From Lasiodiplodia sp. COLG20 (Eukaryota; Ascomycota; Dothideomycetes; Botryosphaeriales; Botryosphaeriaceae), in the NCBI GenBank assembly GCA_009801085.1, contig VNWV01000001.1, positions 7,750,001 through 7,814,000 on the forward strand: a stretch of 64,000 nucleotides of DNA, written 5' to 3'. Both the position numbers and the translations under genes were made by a program. Positions 45,892-58,200 of the stretch are shown piece by piece. Below the pieces are notes generated by a model that was not told the origin of the DNA, searched no databases, and saw only the letters and a program-made list of their open reading frames with translations. Positions within the stretch are counted from its first letter, which is position 1. Each line of letters starts with the position of its first letter.

Positions 45892-46550
45892 GATTCCGAG
45901 TGGTGGAGAAATGAAGATTTAACAGTAGGTGAATGCTGAGGAGGAGAGAAAGGTTTGGCGAATTTAGTCGGGTTGACGCGTCGGCTACCTTAGGTTCGCG
46001 TCCCGTTGACGCGAAATTGGCACACTAAAACCAAGTCATGTGCAAGGCTGCTTTCACCAATGTCCGATGGTTGTATAGCTTAGGTACTCGAATTCACGTC
46101 CAGATATTGCCCACGTAGGAAGACTGCATTTCAGATCTAGCATGTGAGAAACGTAATCAGGACATCGCTAAAATATGCATTGCAGCGCCTCGCTTAGTGC
46201 ATCCGGGGTTGGGAGAAGCAAACCGCGCTAATCTCTGAGCTGTTCATTCGATACTAATGGCCATCTGTATGAGTCATGCATGGAGTTGACCCCGCCAGTT
46301 TGCATGACAGGCGCCTAAGCATGAAGCAGATTCGTTCAGAATTGCAACGTGCTCAAGGTGGTTGAAGCTCTTGTTCAGATATGTCGCGCATTTGCCAGTA
46401 CATCCTGACAATTGGAATACCTGATAGGCGAATCGGTCTCATCGTTAGCTTGTGGATGTCATGATGGGTATCTGCTTTATTATTAATTGTAATTGTATCT
46501 TTCGTAGTCTTGATTCGCGTATCGACCGCTCTGCTCATGCTCGCGTGCGC
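45892..46550. other. Intergenic gap
   Basis: Promoter of the oxygenase gene and 3' flank of ERG20. No coding signal seen. Confidence 0.5.
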
Positions 46551-47643
46551 CTATTTGCTGCGCTTGTAGATCTTCCTGAGGAACTCCTCGAAGACTTCCT
46601 TCTTCAGACCCTCACTCTCATCAATCTCTGAGATCATCTTCTTGATCTCACCGACGCGCTTCTCCTCATAGTCCTCGTAGATCTTCTTGAGCTTCAGCTC
46701 ATCGTAGAGCTTCTTGACCTCAGCCTCGCAAGCGCTGTCCTTGCGGCCATAGTTCTTCTCGAGCACAGCACGCTGCTCAGGCGTGGCAACCTTGAGCGCC
46801 TGGTTGACCAGCCACGAGCACTTGTTGTCCTGGATGTCCGTGCCAATCTTGCCCAGCACCGTCGGGTCGGCGAAGTTGTCAAGGTAGTCGTCCTGGATCT
46901 GGAAGTACTCGCCCATGGGGATGAGGATGTCCTTCGCGATCTGCAGGTTCTTGGGCGTAGCCTTGTCGCAGAAGTGCAGGGCAAGGGCAACGGGGAGGTA
47001 GAAGCTGTAGTAGGCAGTCTTGTAGATGACGATGAAGGTGTACTTCTCGAGCGAGAAGTTGTCGAGGTCGACTTTGTCCTCGGGGGCCGTGAGCAGGTCG
47101 CAAGCCTGGCCCAGCTCGGTCTGGAAGGTGACCTCGTGGAAGAGCTCAACAAGATCAATGTACTTTTCCTTGTTCTCGCGGAAGTACTTCTTCAGCAAGA
47201 TGTAGATGGCCGACTCGAGCATGAAGGCGTCGTTGATGGCGATCATGCCAACATCAGGCATGAGGTACCAGCACGGGCTGCCCCGGCGGGTCTTGGAGCT
47301 GTCCATGATATCATCCGAAACGAGGAAGAAAGCCTGAAGGAGTTCAATCATCCAGCCGAGAGTGGCAGAGTGAAAGAACTCATCCTTGGACAGGTCGCGA
47401 CCGAGCAGGAGGGACGAGGTATCGACGACCGACATGCCGCGGTTGCATTTGCCGCCGACAGTGTTGTGGTTCAAGCTCTAGAGCCAGGTGTGAGTGTCGT
47501 CCAATTGACGGGAGCTTGTAGCAACATACGTTCTTGAACCACACGAGGGCATTGTCGGGAAGGCTGTACTGCTTGCAGTGAGCAAGCAGGTCCTCGACCA
47601 GCTGCGGGAAGACGCTCTCGAATTCCTTGAGGGTGACGGGCAT
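46551..47643 (-). CDS. ERG20: Farnesyl diphosphate synthase
   Basis: Model: complement(join(46551..47477, 47530..47643)), 346 aa, one phase-0 intron of 52 nt. It condenses IPP with DMAPP and then GPP to make farnesyl diphosphate for ergosterol, dolichol, haem A and prenylated proteins. Both aspartate-rich motifs are intact: DDIMD at 93-97, preceded by the aromatic pair F88-F89 that limits product length to C15, and DDYLD at 234-238. Other conserved pieces are [17 protein letters not shown] and [10 protein letters not shown]. Length is normal for the fungal enzyme, and the protein is likely cytosolic. It is divergent from CDC23 with a 372-bp gap. Confidence 0.95.
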
Positions 47644-48015
47644 TGTGACAGATGACAATGGGCAATTGACGCCTGCAGCGAGGAGATGGAAGGCAGAGGA
47701 TGGAGGAGGGGTGAGGGGTGTTATGCTCTAATCAAAGGGTCCAATGGAAGGCGGTGGAGCCTGGCGTAAACAATTCGGGTCGCCGACCTAGGCTCGCCGA
47801 AGTACCGCCGGCGGGCGTGTTTACGCGCCGCGGAGGAAAGCACAGCCCTTCGTCACAGCTTCCGCGCGATGCGAGCTTGAAGAGAGAGAGAGAGCGCTCC
47901 AATATTTCGTTGCCTTGTCGGACAACCACACGGACTTCCAAACACAGCTGCCCGAGACACTATCAGTACCAGCTCATCACCACTGTTCGCTTTGCGCGGG
48001 GCTGTTGCAACCACA
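47644..48015. promoter_or_regulatory. Divergent promoter ERG20/CDC23 with GA tract
   Basis: The 372-bp gap between two head-to-head genes contains an alternating AG run at 47881-47892 and GC-rich sequence towards ERG20. I can name no bound regulator. Confidence 0.5.
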
Positions 48016-50039
48016 ATGAGCGGCCTTACCGAAAGCGACTCCGCGCAGCTACAGGCTCAGCTCCGCCACGCTATTGTCGCATGCAACGAGCGATGCCTCT
48101 ACCAGTCCTCCAAATGGTCCGTTGCTGATTTTCCTCTGCGCCGTACTATCAAGCCTGACAATGGTGGCCCAGGGCGGCCGAGCTTCTCAATTCTTTCGAG
48201 TCAACCGACCTAACCTATGGCTCAGATACGGATGCTGATTCTCCGGTCGAAGAAGAACCACCTACCAAGAAAAGTCCATTTCCTCTGGATCCTATCGAGT
48301 CGTCATTGGAGTCGAAAGAACTACACAAATTCCTTCTTGCAAAGTCGTTCTTCGACTGTCGCGAGTACGACCGTTGCGCTGCCGTCTTCATACCCGCGTC
48401 CGCGTCTGGCGCACCCGCTCCGACTCCGTCGGCACCTTCGCCAGCCAAGTCAAAGTCAAGTCATAAGGGAAAAGCAAAGGCGAAGAGTTCAGAAGATGCA
48501 GAGCCGGCGACGGTCTCATTGTCTGGGATCAGCCAGAAGTCGTTGTTCTTGGCTCTCTATGCCAAATACATGGCAGGGGAGAAGCGCAAGGACGAGGATA
48601 GTGAAATGATACTTGGGCCAGCCGATGGTGGCGCAACAATCAACAGGGAGCTCAAGGGCATCTCAAGGATACTGGAAGATTGGTTCAACGAGCGCAGCGC
48701 TGAGGGCAAGGAAAGCTCAGGCTGGTTGGAATATCTTTACGGCATTGTCATGGCTAAAAGCAAGAACGAGGAACTGGCGAAGCAGTGGTTGATGAAGAGT
48801 GTGCACCTGTATCCCTACAACTGGGGTACATGGCAAGAGCTATCATCTCTGATCAGCTCAGCAGAAGAACTGAGCCTGATCACAGAGCAACTTCCTCGGA
48901 ACCTCATGACCTTCCTCTTCCACATATACACCAGTCAGGAGCTCTACCAATCTACCGAGCAGATCCACAATGAGCTCACGCAGGTTCAGACTATTTTCCC
49001 CAACAGCGCTTTTCTCAAAACACAACGAGCACTGCTCTACTATCATTCAAAAGATTTTGAGGAAGCCGAATCAATTTTCTCCTCACTCCTTGTAACCGAC
49101 CCCTATCGTCTTGACGCTCTCGACAACTACTCCAATATTCTCTACGTCATGGCTCTCCGTCCGAAACTGGCCTTTCTCGCCCAACTAGCCACGGCCAACG
49201 ATAAATTTCGACCAGAGACCTGCTGCGTGGTCGGCAACTACTACTCGCTGAAGTCCGAACACGAAAAAGCTGTCATGTACTTCCGCCGCGCGCTCACACT
49301 GGATCGAAACTTCCTATCTGCGTGGACGCTAATGGGTCACGAATATGTCGAGATGAAGAACACACACGCAGCCATCGAGTCATATCGGCGCGCAGTCGAT
49401 GTCAATCGCAAGGACTACCGCGCGTGGTACGGCCTTGGGCAGACGTACGAGATGCTCGAAATGTATAGCTACGCATTGTTCTACTTCCAGCGCGCAGCGA
49501 GTCTTCGGCCCTACGATCCCAAGATGTGGCAGGCCGTAGGCAAGTGCTTTGCAGAAGTCGGTAAGATCGCAAATGGAATCCGTGCCTACAAGCGCGCGCT
49601 AGTCGCAGGCAGCTACTATGACGGTGGCAGCGGCAGTTTCGGCGGCAACCCGGGCGAGGGCGGAGCGCTGGCATCCGGCATTCTCGATCCTGAGACACTG
49701 TACCAGATCGCCCTGCTGTACGAGCGCCTCGACGACCGCGAGGAGTGCGCCGCATACATGGAGCTTTGTTTGGCGCAGGAAGAAGGACCAGAACCTGATC
49801 CCGATGACCCAAATAGTCCAGGGAGCTTGGGCGACGGTGAGAGTTTGGGTGTCGGCGTAACACCGACGACGAGCAAGGCGAGGATGTGGCTAGCTAGGTG
49901 GGCATTCTTCAACAAGGATTACCAGCGTGCGATGGAGTTGGCGAACGAGCTATGTCAGGATGGTGTGGACGTAGAGGATGCCAAGGCGTTGGTGAGAGAC
50001 GTAAGAGCGAGAATTGAGAGGGAGAGGGGGAAGGGCTGA
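48016..50039 (+). CDS. CDC23: Anaphase-promoting complex subunit 8 (Cdc23/APC8), TPR protein
   Basis: Model: join(48016..48116, 48173..50039), 655 aa. A scaffold subunit of the APC/C ubiquitin ligase that drives metaphase-anaphase transition. The N-terminal helical domain is characteristic (ELHKFLLAKSFFDCREYDRCAAVF, KSLFLALYAKYMAGEKRK, GISRILEDWFNER), followed by a TPR array with repeated patterns such as HPYNWGTW-like VHLYPYNWGTW, SAWTLMGHEYVEMKN, RAWYGLGQTYEMLEMYSYALFYFQRA and MWQAVGKCFAEVGK. A Ser/Ala/Pro/Lys-rich insert near residues ~95-130 and a Gly-rich loop near 520 interrupt the fold. The intron donor (ATG|GTCCGT) is atypical, but the GGCGG-side acceptor restores the frame and the family sequence AAELLNSF. 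Confidence 0.93.
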
Positions 50040-50897
50040 TAAGGGTGGATGATAGACAGTGTTTCTTCGAATGGCGAATGTATGTTTTACCATTGTCAGC
50101 TTCATGGACGCGAGTCTCGTGCTATCTGGGTTGTCTCAAGCTGACTAGCGGGATCTTCCAGAACCGCCTAGCTATTCATTTTAATCTACCTATTAGCCTG
50201 CTGCACGAAAAGTAGGATGCTGTGAAGACCCCTATATTGCAGCGTTCTTTTTTATTTTATTTTTTTACTGTCGCCATAGGAGAAAGGAGAAAGGCGTGTT
50301 GAAGAAATGGGTTGCGGACCCACTCAAGGATGCGTCTCCGCAAGTGCGGGTGGGAGCGATGACGCCAGTCAAGGCACGCCGAGTGGGGATCGGCACCGTC
50401 CTCTGCTGACCTCCGCGTCGTCCAGAACGTTGGCATGAGCGAACTTCGAACAGCTTTCCTCCAGTGCACAGCCTCCTCTTCATCAAGCATCAGCTTATCC
50501 TATCTCGGGGACGGCTGAGGTCCAATCGCTTCTGCAGGGTCCTTGGCTAATTGATCTGAACCGTAGATCAGACCCCGAGCCTCACGGGCCTAGCCTTGGA
50601 TGACGTTGACTCCCCTCTCAAGGATGCGGCGCCACGATGTCACAGGCACTCCGCCGGTGGGCACTGTGCGATAACGTAGGTGGGCATCCTGCTGTCCCCT
50701 TTGTGTTGTCTTCGCCGCCACCAGCGGCGTTCCTTCTCTATCCTTCCTGGGCTGCCTTATGACGAAGGTGCTCCACCACTGATCTACACCTGTTTGCGAA
50801 CGCCGCCCGGATTAAGCTCCGCAAGTCCCAACTTATATTCCTACTTGTTTAATCGCCCTCCCCCCTCTTCCTCTACAGCTTCCACTCCACCGTCGTC
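50040..50897. other. Intergenic gap
   Basis: 3' flank of CDC23, with a T-rich run near 50249-50267, and the promoter of the alpha/beta hydrolase gene. No gene seen. Confidence 0.5.
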
Positions 50898-52247
50898 ATG
50901 GGCGGCGACGAATCAGACATTGCTTCCAAAGAGAGCAGCACCGAGCACGTAAACTCCGATGTCAACTCCACCAGTGACGAGTCTCACATCAATCTGACGC
51001 ACCGGTCCGAACGCCGTGGGCGCACCACCCTCCTCCACCAGTTCCTCAGGCCGTTCCGCAGCCATCTAGTCAAGCCCAGCGATCCGCACCCCCCAGGCTC
51101 TCCACGCCTGACCCCGCACCCGTCATGCACCAAAATCTGCGCCGTCCATGAGCGCAAGGTCGCCGACGTGTGGATCTACGACCTGCAGCCGGAGGAGACG
51201 TTCCAGACCACACATAAGATCACCGCTTCAGTAGCGGCGTCGCACCTGACGACGGCGGGCGAAATCGCGCGCGAGGCCAAGGAGGAAGACACGCTGGAGA
51301 AGAATTCTTCGCGCAACACTGGCATCGTGCGCCGACTGTACTATATCGCGGGGGGCAGCTGGCGCGAGCCGCCCAGCCACCAGCACTGGAAGTTCATGGC
51401 CAAGCTGGCTGCCGCCACGCCCGGCACCGCCGTCAGCGTCATCAGCGTGCCGCTCGCGCCCAACGAAACAGCCAGCACCGTGTTTCCGCACCTGTTAACC
51501 TTGTACGAAAAGGTTATGGAGGAGTCGATTAAGAGAGGAGAGCGCGCCCTCTGGGGCGGGGATAGTAGTGGAGGAAACATTGTACTGGGGCTCATTGGAG
51601 AGGCACTGCGCGTGGGCAGGTCAGGGCCTCCCGCGAATGAACCTGTTCAGGTTGAGCATGATGGCGCTGCGGGGCAGAGTGACATTAATGGGGAGACTGA
51701 GCTGAAGCCGGCGTCGAGACCCGAACTCGAGCGCGGGACGACATCGGCTGAGGTTGAGGAGTTCGCGGTTGACGAGTCCCTGCCGGTCGAGAAAAGGGTT
51801 GGCCTCAAGCCACTGCCGGCGCCATCGGCTCTCCTGATCATATGCCCCAGCGTGGACGCTCGTCGCGTGAATGGTGACATCCAGGCGCTCCAGGATAAGG
51901 ACCCGATATTGATCGCCGAGGAGAGTAAGCAGCAGGCGGAAGATTGGGCGGGCGATTGGTCACTTGAAGACGAGCGAATCAGCCCGGCTATCAATCATGA
52001 CGCCGAGGATAATCTGGTGCGGCTACTTTCGGAGAAGAAGGTCAAAGTGCACGGAGTGACGGCAGGTTACGACATTCTCAGCCCTGACGCAATATTATTG
52101 AGGGAAAGGCTGGAGAAAGGTGGTGTCTGGGGCAAGTGGTTGCATTGGGACAAGCAGATGCATTGCTTCCCACTGGCCTGGTTCTACGGAATACCGGAAA
52201 GTAAGGAAGGATTACATTGGATCATAGACGTCCTGAAAGATGAGTAG
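50898..52247 (+). CDS. Alpha/beta hydrolase, hormone-sensitive-lipase-like (fold 3)
   Basis: Single exon, 449 aa. The nucleophile elbow is WGGDSSGGN with Ser223. An oxyanion region of the form LYYIAGGSWREPPSHQHW replaces the classical HGGG, as in many fungal steryl-acetylhydrolase-like proteins. A likely acid is in VTAGYDILSPDA, and the catalytic His in KQMHCFPLAW. Residues 1-55 are Ser/Asp-rich and probably disordered. An insert of about 85 residues, rich in Glu, Pro and Ala (~240-320), separates the nucleophile from LLIICPSVDAR and may be a lid. No signal peptide, so it is intracellular. It lies 1.2 kb upstream of, and in the same direction as, a BVMO-type gene. Confidence 0.8.
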   Translation: MGGDESDIASKESSTEHVNSDVNSTSDESHINLTHRSERRGRTTLLHQFLRPFRSHLVKPSDPHPPGSPRLTPHPSCTKICAVHERKVADVWIYDLQPEETFQTTHKITASVAASHLTTAGEIAREAKEEDTLEKNSSRNTGIVRRLYYIAGGSWREPPSHQHWKFMAKLAAATPGTAVSVISVPLAPNETASTVFPHLLTLYEKVMEESIKRGERALWGGDSSGGNIVLGLIGEALRVGRSGPPANEPVQVEHDGAAGQSDINGETELKPASRPELERGTTSAEVEEFAVDESLPVEKRVGLKPLPAPSALLIICPSVDARRVNGDIQALQDKDPILIAEESKQQAEDWAGDWSLEDERISPAINHDAEDNLVRLLSEKKVKVHGVTAGYDILSPDAILLRERLEKGGVWGKWLHWDKQMHCFPLAWFYGIPESKEGLHWIIDVLKDE

Positions 52248-53465
52248 ATTGCGGACTAGAAGGAGGATGGGTCTGCGACAGATATTTGGATATCAAAAAG
52301 GATGTATAGATGCCCAAGACTCCCCCATCGAGTAGTCGATGCATTTTACCAAATTTGGAAAGAATGGTACGCGATCTACCGCCAATGTTTGCTCTGATGA
52401 CGATCAGTTCGGATGCCGACGGCTTCCGTGCCCCTACCGCTCCACATTCGTAGCTCCCAGACACTCCTATACGGCTTTACATTCGGGTCCGCCATTTGTC
52501 CATGCTCCGGGAGGTACAGTACGCGCCACGTCAAATGACCACCCGTACCCCACAGCGTCCCCTCTTCTGCAAAGGCTCTTGGCAGACATAGGAGTCGGCC
52601 GTATGAATCCCTCCGTTTCGGCAACTTTCAGCTGCGTGGACTCATGAACCGGCCATATGAGTCTCTCCGGTGTTGTCCTTCCTTCGTATAGGAATTTCAA
52701 GCGGAATCATGTGCGTGCGAGCGTCTCCAAATGAGGCAAATACATGACTTTTGAGTTAAGCGCACGGTTTCTGATTGGTGCACCACACCACATCTCTACA
52801 AGACGACCTCGGTACGATTGCAGTATTATGAAGGCCAAGTTGGGTCCCTCACACTGGCTAGAGTGATTAGTATGCCCTTGCCACCATCTCGCTGTCCGAG
52901 GACTCCTAGCGTGGCCATGCAACGGCAATGATCGCTCTTCCAGCAGAGTTCAAGCATCAAGCTACGTCAATATCGAACCAACTAACCCTTTTGATGCGAG
53001 GGGCATACGCACGTAGGCGCCGGCCTGGCTCGCAGCTAGATGTGTAGTGTGCAGTTGTCTGACGCTTGTGCGAAAGGAGAAGATGCCTCGGTGTTGCCCC
53101 AGGATTTGTGCGCCACACAGCAAAAGCTTGGCCTCCAGTGCTGGCTCTGGCGGCGCATCATTTTTCGGCCGATGGAAGACATTTGCGTCAAGTGGAGCCC
53201 CCCCATAAATATTGCGGGTAACAAAACCGAGGCACATACCACCTGTATCAGTCGCCATTCCCGTTGCTCCCGTTGATTTATAAAGAATCGTGCTGCCTCT
53301 TGACCGCAAAGCTGCAATATTCACACCGCGCCCACTTGCACGCCAACTTCTTTTTTCGCGACAACTCTGCCTCTGCAGCAAGATCTCGCCTCGAACAGAA
53401 CATATTCTGCTGGGCTTGATCGACATCACGCCACACCTAACTTCAACCCTACAGCAACAGCAACA
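52248..53465. other. Intergenic gap
   Basis: About 1.2 kb between the hydrolase and the BVMO gene. A minus-strand open frame (52962-53783) overlaps the BVMO start and is judged a shadow. The region just before 53466 carries CAACAGCAACAGCAACA-type repeats in the leader. Confidence 0.5.
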
Positions 53466-54935
53466 ATGGCCGCAAAGCCAACCGACTACGATATCATCAT
53501 TGTCGGGGCTGGCATCTCCGGTGTCAACGCCGCCTACCGAATTCAAACGCAGCTGCCGCGAGGCACAACCTACACAATTCTGGAAGCGCGCGATAACATG
53601 GGTGGTACTTGGGATCTCTTCAAGTATCCTGGCATTCGCTCGGACTCGGACCTTTACACTTTTGGGTTCCCTTTCCGCCCCTGGACCAAGGAAAATGCCA
53701 TTGCGGATGGACCGTCCATTGTCCAGTACATCAAGGATACGGCAGCGGAATACGGCATTGACCAGCATATCCAGTACCGTCATAAGCTGTTGTCGGCCAA
53801 TTGGTCTTCGGAATCCCAGACATGGTCATTGGACGTCGATGGGGATGGCACAAGGAAGAGATTGAATTCGTCGTTCATGATCATGGCCACGGGCTATTAC
53901 GACTACAATGAGCCACTTCAAACAACCATTCCGGGTCTCGAGAATTTCAAGGGTTCCATCGTGCATCCGCAGTTCTGGCCTGAAGACTTGGACTACTCGA
54001 ACAAGAAGATCGTCATCATTGGCAGCGGCGCGACCGCCATTACCCTCCTTCCGAACCTCGCAGAGAAGGCCTCTCACGTCGTCATGCTTCAACGCTCGCC
54101 CGGCTATATCGTTTCTCTTCCTTCTGTTCGGCCCCTCGACCACATCGCCCGCTCCATCCTCCCCGCCTGGCTCGCCAATACCCTCATCCGCTGGCGTTTT
54201 CTGATAACAAGCTACCTCTTCTATCATTTCTGCCGCGTCTTCCCTAAAGTCGCGCGAACCCTCATCCGCCGCGGTACTGTCCCGCAACTCCCCAAGAACG
54301 TTCCCCATGATCCACACTTCGTCCCCAACTACAACCCGTGGGAACAACGTATGTGCATGTGTCCAGATGGCGACTTCTACAAGGCGCTTCAAGAAGGAAA
54401 GGCATCCATCACGACCGGGCGGATCAAATCCGTCGTTGACGGCGGCATCGAGCTCGAAGATGGCTCGCGCATCGACGATGTCGACATGATCGTCACCGCC
54501 ACAGGGCTAAAGGTCCAACTGGCCGGCGGCTCTCAGATCAACGTCGATGGGGAACGGATTGATCCGGGCAAGAAGTTCATTTGGAAAGGGCTCATGCTGC
54601 AGGACGTACCCAACCTGGCGTACGTCATCGGCTACACCAACGCCTCGTGGACGCTGGGTGCGGACGCAACGGCCCAACTCGTGACGCGTCTGATCAAGCA
54701 CATGCGTGCCAAGGGTATCACGAGCGCTGTGCCGCGCATTGAGAGCCCAGAAGACCTGAAGCCGATGCCGGTGTTGAATCTCAGCTCGACCTATCTTTAC
54801 AAGGCGGAAGGCGCGCTGCCTAAGGCGGGTGATAAGGGCCCGTGGGTGGCGAGGAAGAGCTATTTTACTGACATTTGGAATGCGAAGTTTGGGGATATCA
54901 AGACGGGCCTGCAGTTCTACAGAGTCTCGACGTAG
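53466..54935 (+). CDS. Baeyer-Villiger-type flavin monooxygenase
   Basis: Single exon, 489 aa. N-terminal FAD motif GAGISG at 14-19, then GGTWDLFKYPGIRSDSD typical of BVMOs. The fingerprint F-x-G-x3-H-x3-W is present as FKGSIVHPQFW at 161-171. A second nucleotide motif IIGSGATA at ~188-195 binds NADPH. VTATGL marks the end of the core. BVMOs insert oxygen next to a ketone to give esters or lactones. The length is on the short side and there is no N-terminal extension. A hydrophobic stretch near 230-260 (LPAWLANTLIRWRFLITSYLFYHF) could be membrane-associated. Neighbouring hydrolase at 50898 could act on the ester product. The true substrate is unknown. Confidence 0.87.
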   Translation: MAAKPTDYDIIIVGAGISGVNAAYRIQTQLPRGTTYTILEARDNMGGTWDLFKYPGIRSDSDLYTFGFPFRPWTKENAIADGPSIVQYIKDTAAEYGIDQHIQYRHKLLSANWSSESQTWSLDVDGDGTRKRLNSSFMIMATGYYDYNEPLQTTIPGLENFKGSIVHPQFWPEDLDYSNKKIVIIGSGATAITLLPNLAEKASHVVMLQRSPGYIVSLPSVRPLDHIARSILPAWLANTLIRWRFLITSYLFYHFCRVFPKVARTLIRRGTVPQLPKNVPHDPHFVPNYNPWEQRMCMCPDGDFYKALQEGKASITTGRIKSVVDGGIELEDGSRIDDVDMIVTATGLKVQLAGGSQINVDGERIDPGKKFIWKGLMLQDVPNLAYVIGYTNASWTLGADATAQLVTRLIKHMRAKGITSAVPRIESPEDLKPMPVLNLSSTYLYKAEGALPKAGDKGPWVARKSYFTDIWNAKFGDIKTGLQFYRVST

Positions 54936-55284
54936 ACTTTTACGCAACACTGCGTGCAGGGTTCAGCTGGCATGTCTTTTCCACGCGCTTATCAGCCGTC
55001 GGGTTCTGTTGCGGCGCTCGGTGTATGGATTTGAAGATTTCATGTATTTATCGAGCGTGTATTGGCAGAATATATTGAACCATGGAACCGCAAGAAACGC
55101 GTGGTAGTGTATAAGAGTGGCATCATGACGCATGGTTTAATTTGTTTGCCGAATTGGGCCTACGGGCACGTGTTAGCGCGTTGTGGTGGCAGTCGCGTCG
55201 GGGACCTAACACATTTAGCCATGAAGGTCTGGCGTCTTTGTTGCCTAATGATGGCTCGCAGACCTCTCCAATACATCTGCCATC
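54936..55284. other. Intergenic gap
   Basis: 3' flank of the BVMO gene and promoter of the Crb2/Rad9 gene, both on the plus strand. No other feature seen. Confidence 0.5.
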
Positions 55285-58200
55285 ATGGAGGACGACGAGG
55301 ACACGCTGGACACGCAGCGCATAGCGGAGATCAGGATGTTGGTATGTATGCAGCTCTTTCCCGCGCGCCCTTGCGCACCACCCCGGTTTGCCTCAGCGGA
55401 GCCCGCGCATATCCCGCTTTTATGCACTCATTGTGCACGTCGCACCGCCCCGTCGGTGCTGGACGTGCCAGGTACATGACTTGGAGAGAAAAGTTGCCGC
55501 TCACAAATCCATTTCTTTTCGCCGCAGACTTCGAGTCCAGTTCTGCCGCAGCCCGACGCGTCGCGTCTGCCTGAGCTCCCCGCCGCAGCACCAGCCAACC
55601 GCAACGCGCCAAACGCCGCTATCGCCATCGACGACGAGAATCACCACCACAACCCCGACACTCACCACAACGCATCGCTGTCGAATTCACCAAGCGCACA
55701 CGACCCGCAAGCGTTTGACCAGTGCACCGCCCGTCATTCCCGCCGTACCTGCCGCTCGTCTGCCCTCAATGCCCGTCCGATCCCGCACCTAACGCCGCAC
55801 CGATCCGCTCCAATTGTCGCTTCCACAGCAACGCCGCTCGACGCGTCGCAGTACACGCAGCGCAGGATGTACAACTCATTTAGCGGGTTCGAGGGTGGTG
55901 ACACCCAGCCCATGGACTCGCAGCTGTACCGAGAGTACTCGACCGGACTTAAGGCGATGCTCACGCATAAGGTTGCGCCAGGTGTGGTCGGCGACACCGA
56001 CCAGACAGAAGACAATGTCGAGCAAGCGACCTATCAAGAGGGCCATGCGGGACATGTCGACCTTCTCAGCGACTGGCAAAGTCCGGAGAAGAAGCACGAT
56101 GCCGCAGAGACGCAAGTGTCATTCGATGGATCCACGGATGATGTGGAGGCAGACAACCTTGGTCCGGACATGCAGATAGACGCAGTCACCCAACCGCGAT
56201 TCGCGCAGCCTGAGACGCCTGCGACAACTGGGAAGAAACGTAGCCGTCTTGGGGAGGTGCTAAGTTCGGTGACGCGCACGCCCGGCTCTGCCATTACTCC
56301 CAGCCTGTTCAACAATGGCACCGGTATGCCAGTGTTCTCTATGAGCCAGATGTTCAATCATACGCAAGGAAACTCCTCGCCACAGCTCGATGCACATCGC
56401 TCCGATCCAATCTTCCAACGCCCTTCGCCGAACCTCAACATGCGATTCTCATCCGACGCTCCCACTAACCTGTCTTCCCCTACAAAACCATATCAAAGTC
56501 CCTTCTCTCGCGCAGCGACTGAGCCTCGAGACACATACACGTCCATGAAAGAATCTCAGGATGTGCGCGATCGTCAACGCATGGCTGAAATCGAAGCCGA
56601 GCTTGAACAACTCAAGTCCGAGGGGTGGGATGAGTTCGAAGACGACAAAGCACATGAACAAAGGAGGGAAGACAGGGCTAAGATTGAAGACGAAATACGA
56701 TTCCTGAAGAACCGGATAAATGGCGCCATAAGGAATCCTGCCTTTACTCGGAGCGATACGGCTTTGTTCACTCCTGCGAGGTTGAATCTCAAGCAGAAGG
56801 CAGTTGTGGAGATCGCGGATGAGGTAGGAGACTCGGACTCAGAAGATGAGCTCATCTCTGATCCGCCGACCATCCAAAAACCCCTACGATTGTCCCAGCC
56901 GACCGGAGTGCAGGTCCCCATGACTTCCTCGCGACCGCGGAGCTCTGTGCAAAGTCGACAAATTCATAATGCTGAATCTCCGTTGGTTACAGATGATACC
57001 CCTAGCAGCCAAATCAGTGCCAAGAAGAGTCAGAGCCATGTCAACAGAACATTCAAGAGACTTCTCGAAGCTGGGGAAGAGGTGGCAGTTGCCGATTCTC
57101 AGCCACATAATTCGCAGACCCAGGAGGATAGCAACCCAATGCCGACCCATGTTCCTGACGCATCATCCCTAGACGCTCGCATCGCACAATCACAGTATTC
57201 GGTCATGACCGATGGTAGGCGCGCGGAGGTAGACGCACATATCAGCAAGACACTCAAGACTTCGTCTATTCCCCGACCTCCCGTTAATACCAGCCAGATT
57301 GCTGCGGGGCTTGGCGATAGCGGGTATGCGGAAGATGCAGAGAAAGAAATCCCAAGTAGTCCGCCGATATTTCGGCCCGCGGATGATGACGAAAGTGACA
57401 ATGGTGATCATATGAGATATGACCACGAGGATCACGACGGGTTGGACATGAATGACGACTACGATAAGCCTGACTGTACCCAAATGGATGATGACGAAGG
57501 ACCCGATTACATGGATTCCTCTAGCAGAGGCAGTGAGCAAGGAGATGATGAGGATGAGGTTGCCACCGTTGTCGCCCGTGAGGATGAAGGTCATGACGAG
57601 GGCCATGGAGACCGTATGGAAGCGGATGAGACGGCCAAAACACAGAAAGAGCAAGAGGCACATGATGTTGCTGATGGTCATGAAGAAAACAAAGAGAATA
57701 CCGGAATAGGAGAAGCTAACGCAAGCGTCACCGCAACACAGGCGGAGAAAACAGGGGAAACGCAAAACACAATTCCTGAAACAGACCCATTTGATGAGGA
57801 ATCTGCTCCTTCCTCTCAACAGCAAGCAGCGGATCACTCTGTTGCAAATGCCAATACTACTCAAAACGCCGATAACGACACCGCAGAAGATAATGCACCA
57901 AGCACTGGACAGCAAGAGGATCAAAACGACGCTATCTCCATTGTGACTAAGTCTCGGGGAACAAATCACTACAGCACCGCACAAGCACACCTTTCCGCTC
58001 CAGCTTCGCCTCGCAAGTCGCAACAAAGCCCCTTGAAGCATTCAAGCCAGCGAACACCTCGATCCTCTCGTCCTGTTCGTCGTCTCACCGACATCGCGGC
58101 AGACCCTTCCCAACGCAACGAGCCACTTGATGAGCTGGAAGATGCAATGGAGATCTTGAACGACGACGACAGAGAGTTTGCAGAAGTCATGGCTTTGTCA

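Noticed and set aside
52962..53783. Minus-strand 273-codon frame overlapping the BVMO start
   Set aside because: No recognisable domain, and it overlaps the conserved FAD motif of the plus-strand gene.
28157..54935. Secondary-metabolite gene cluster (two flavin monooxygenases, acyl-CoA dehydrogenase, EthD, hydrolase, farnesyl diphosphate synthase)
   Set aside because: No polyketide, peptide or terpene-cyclase backbone, no transporter and no cluster regulator; housekeeping genes are interspersed and ERG20 is the primary-metabolism type.
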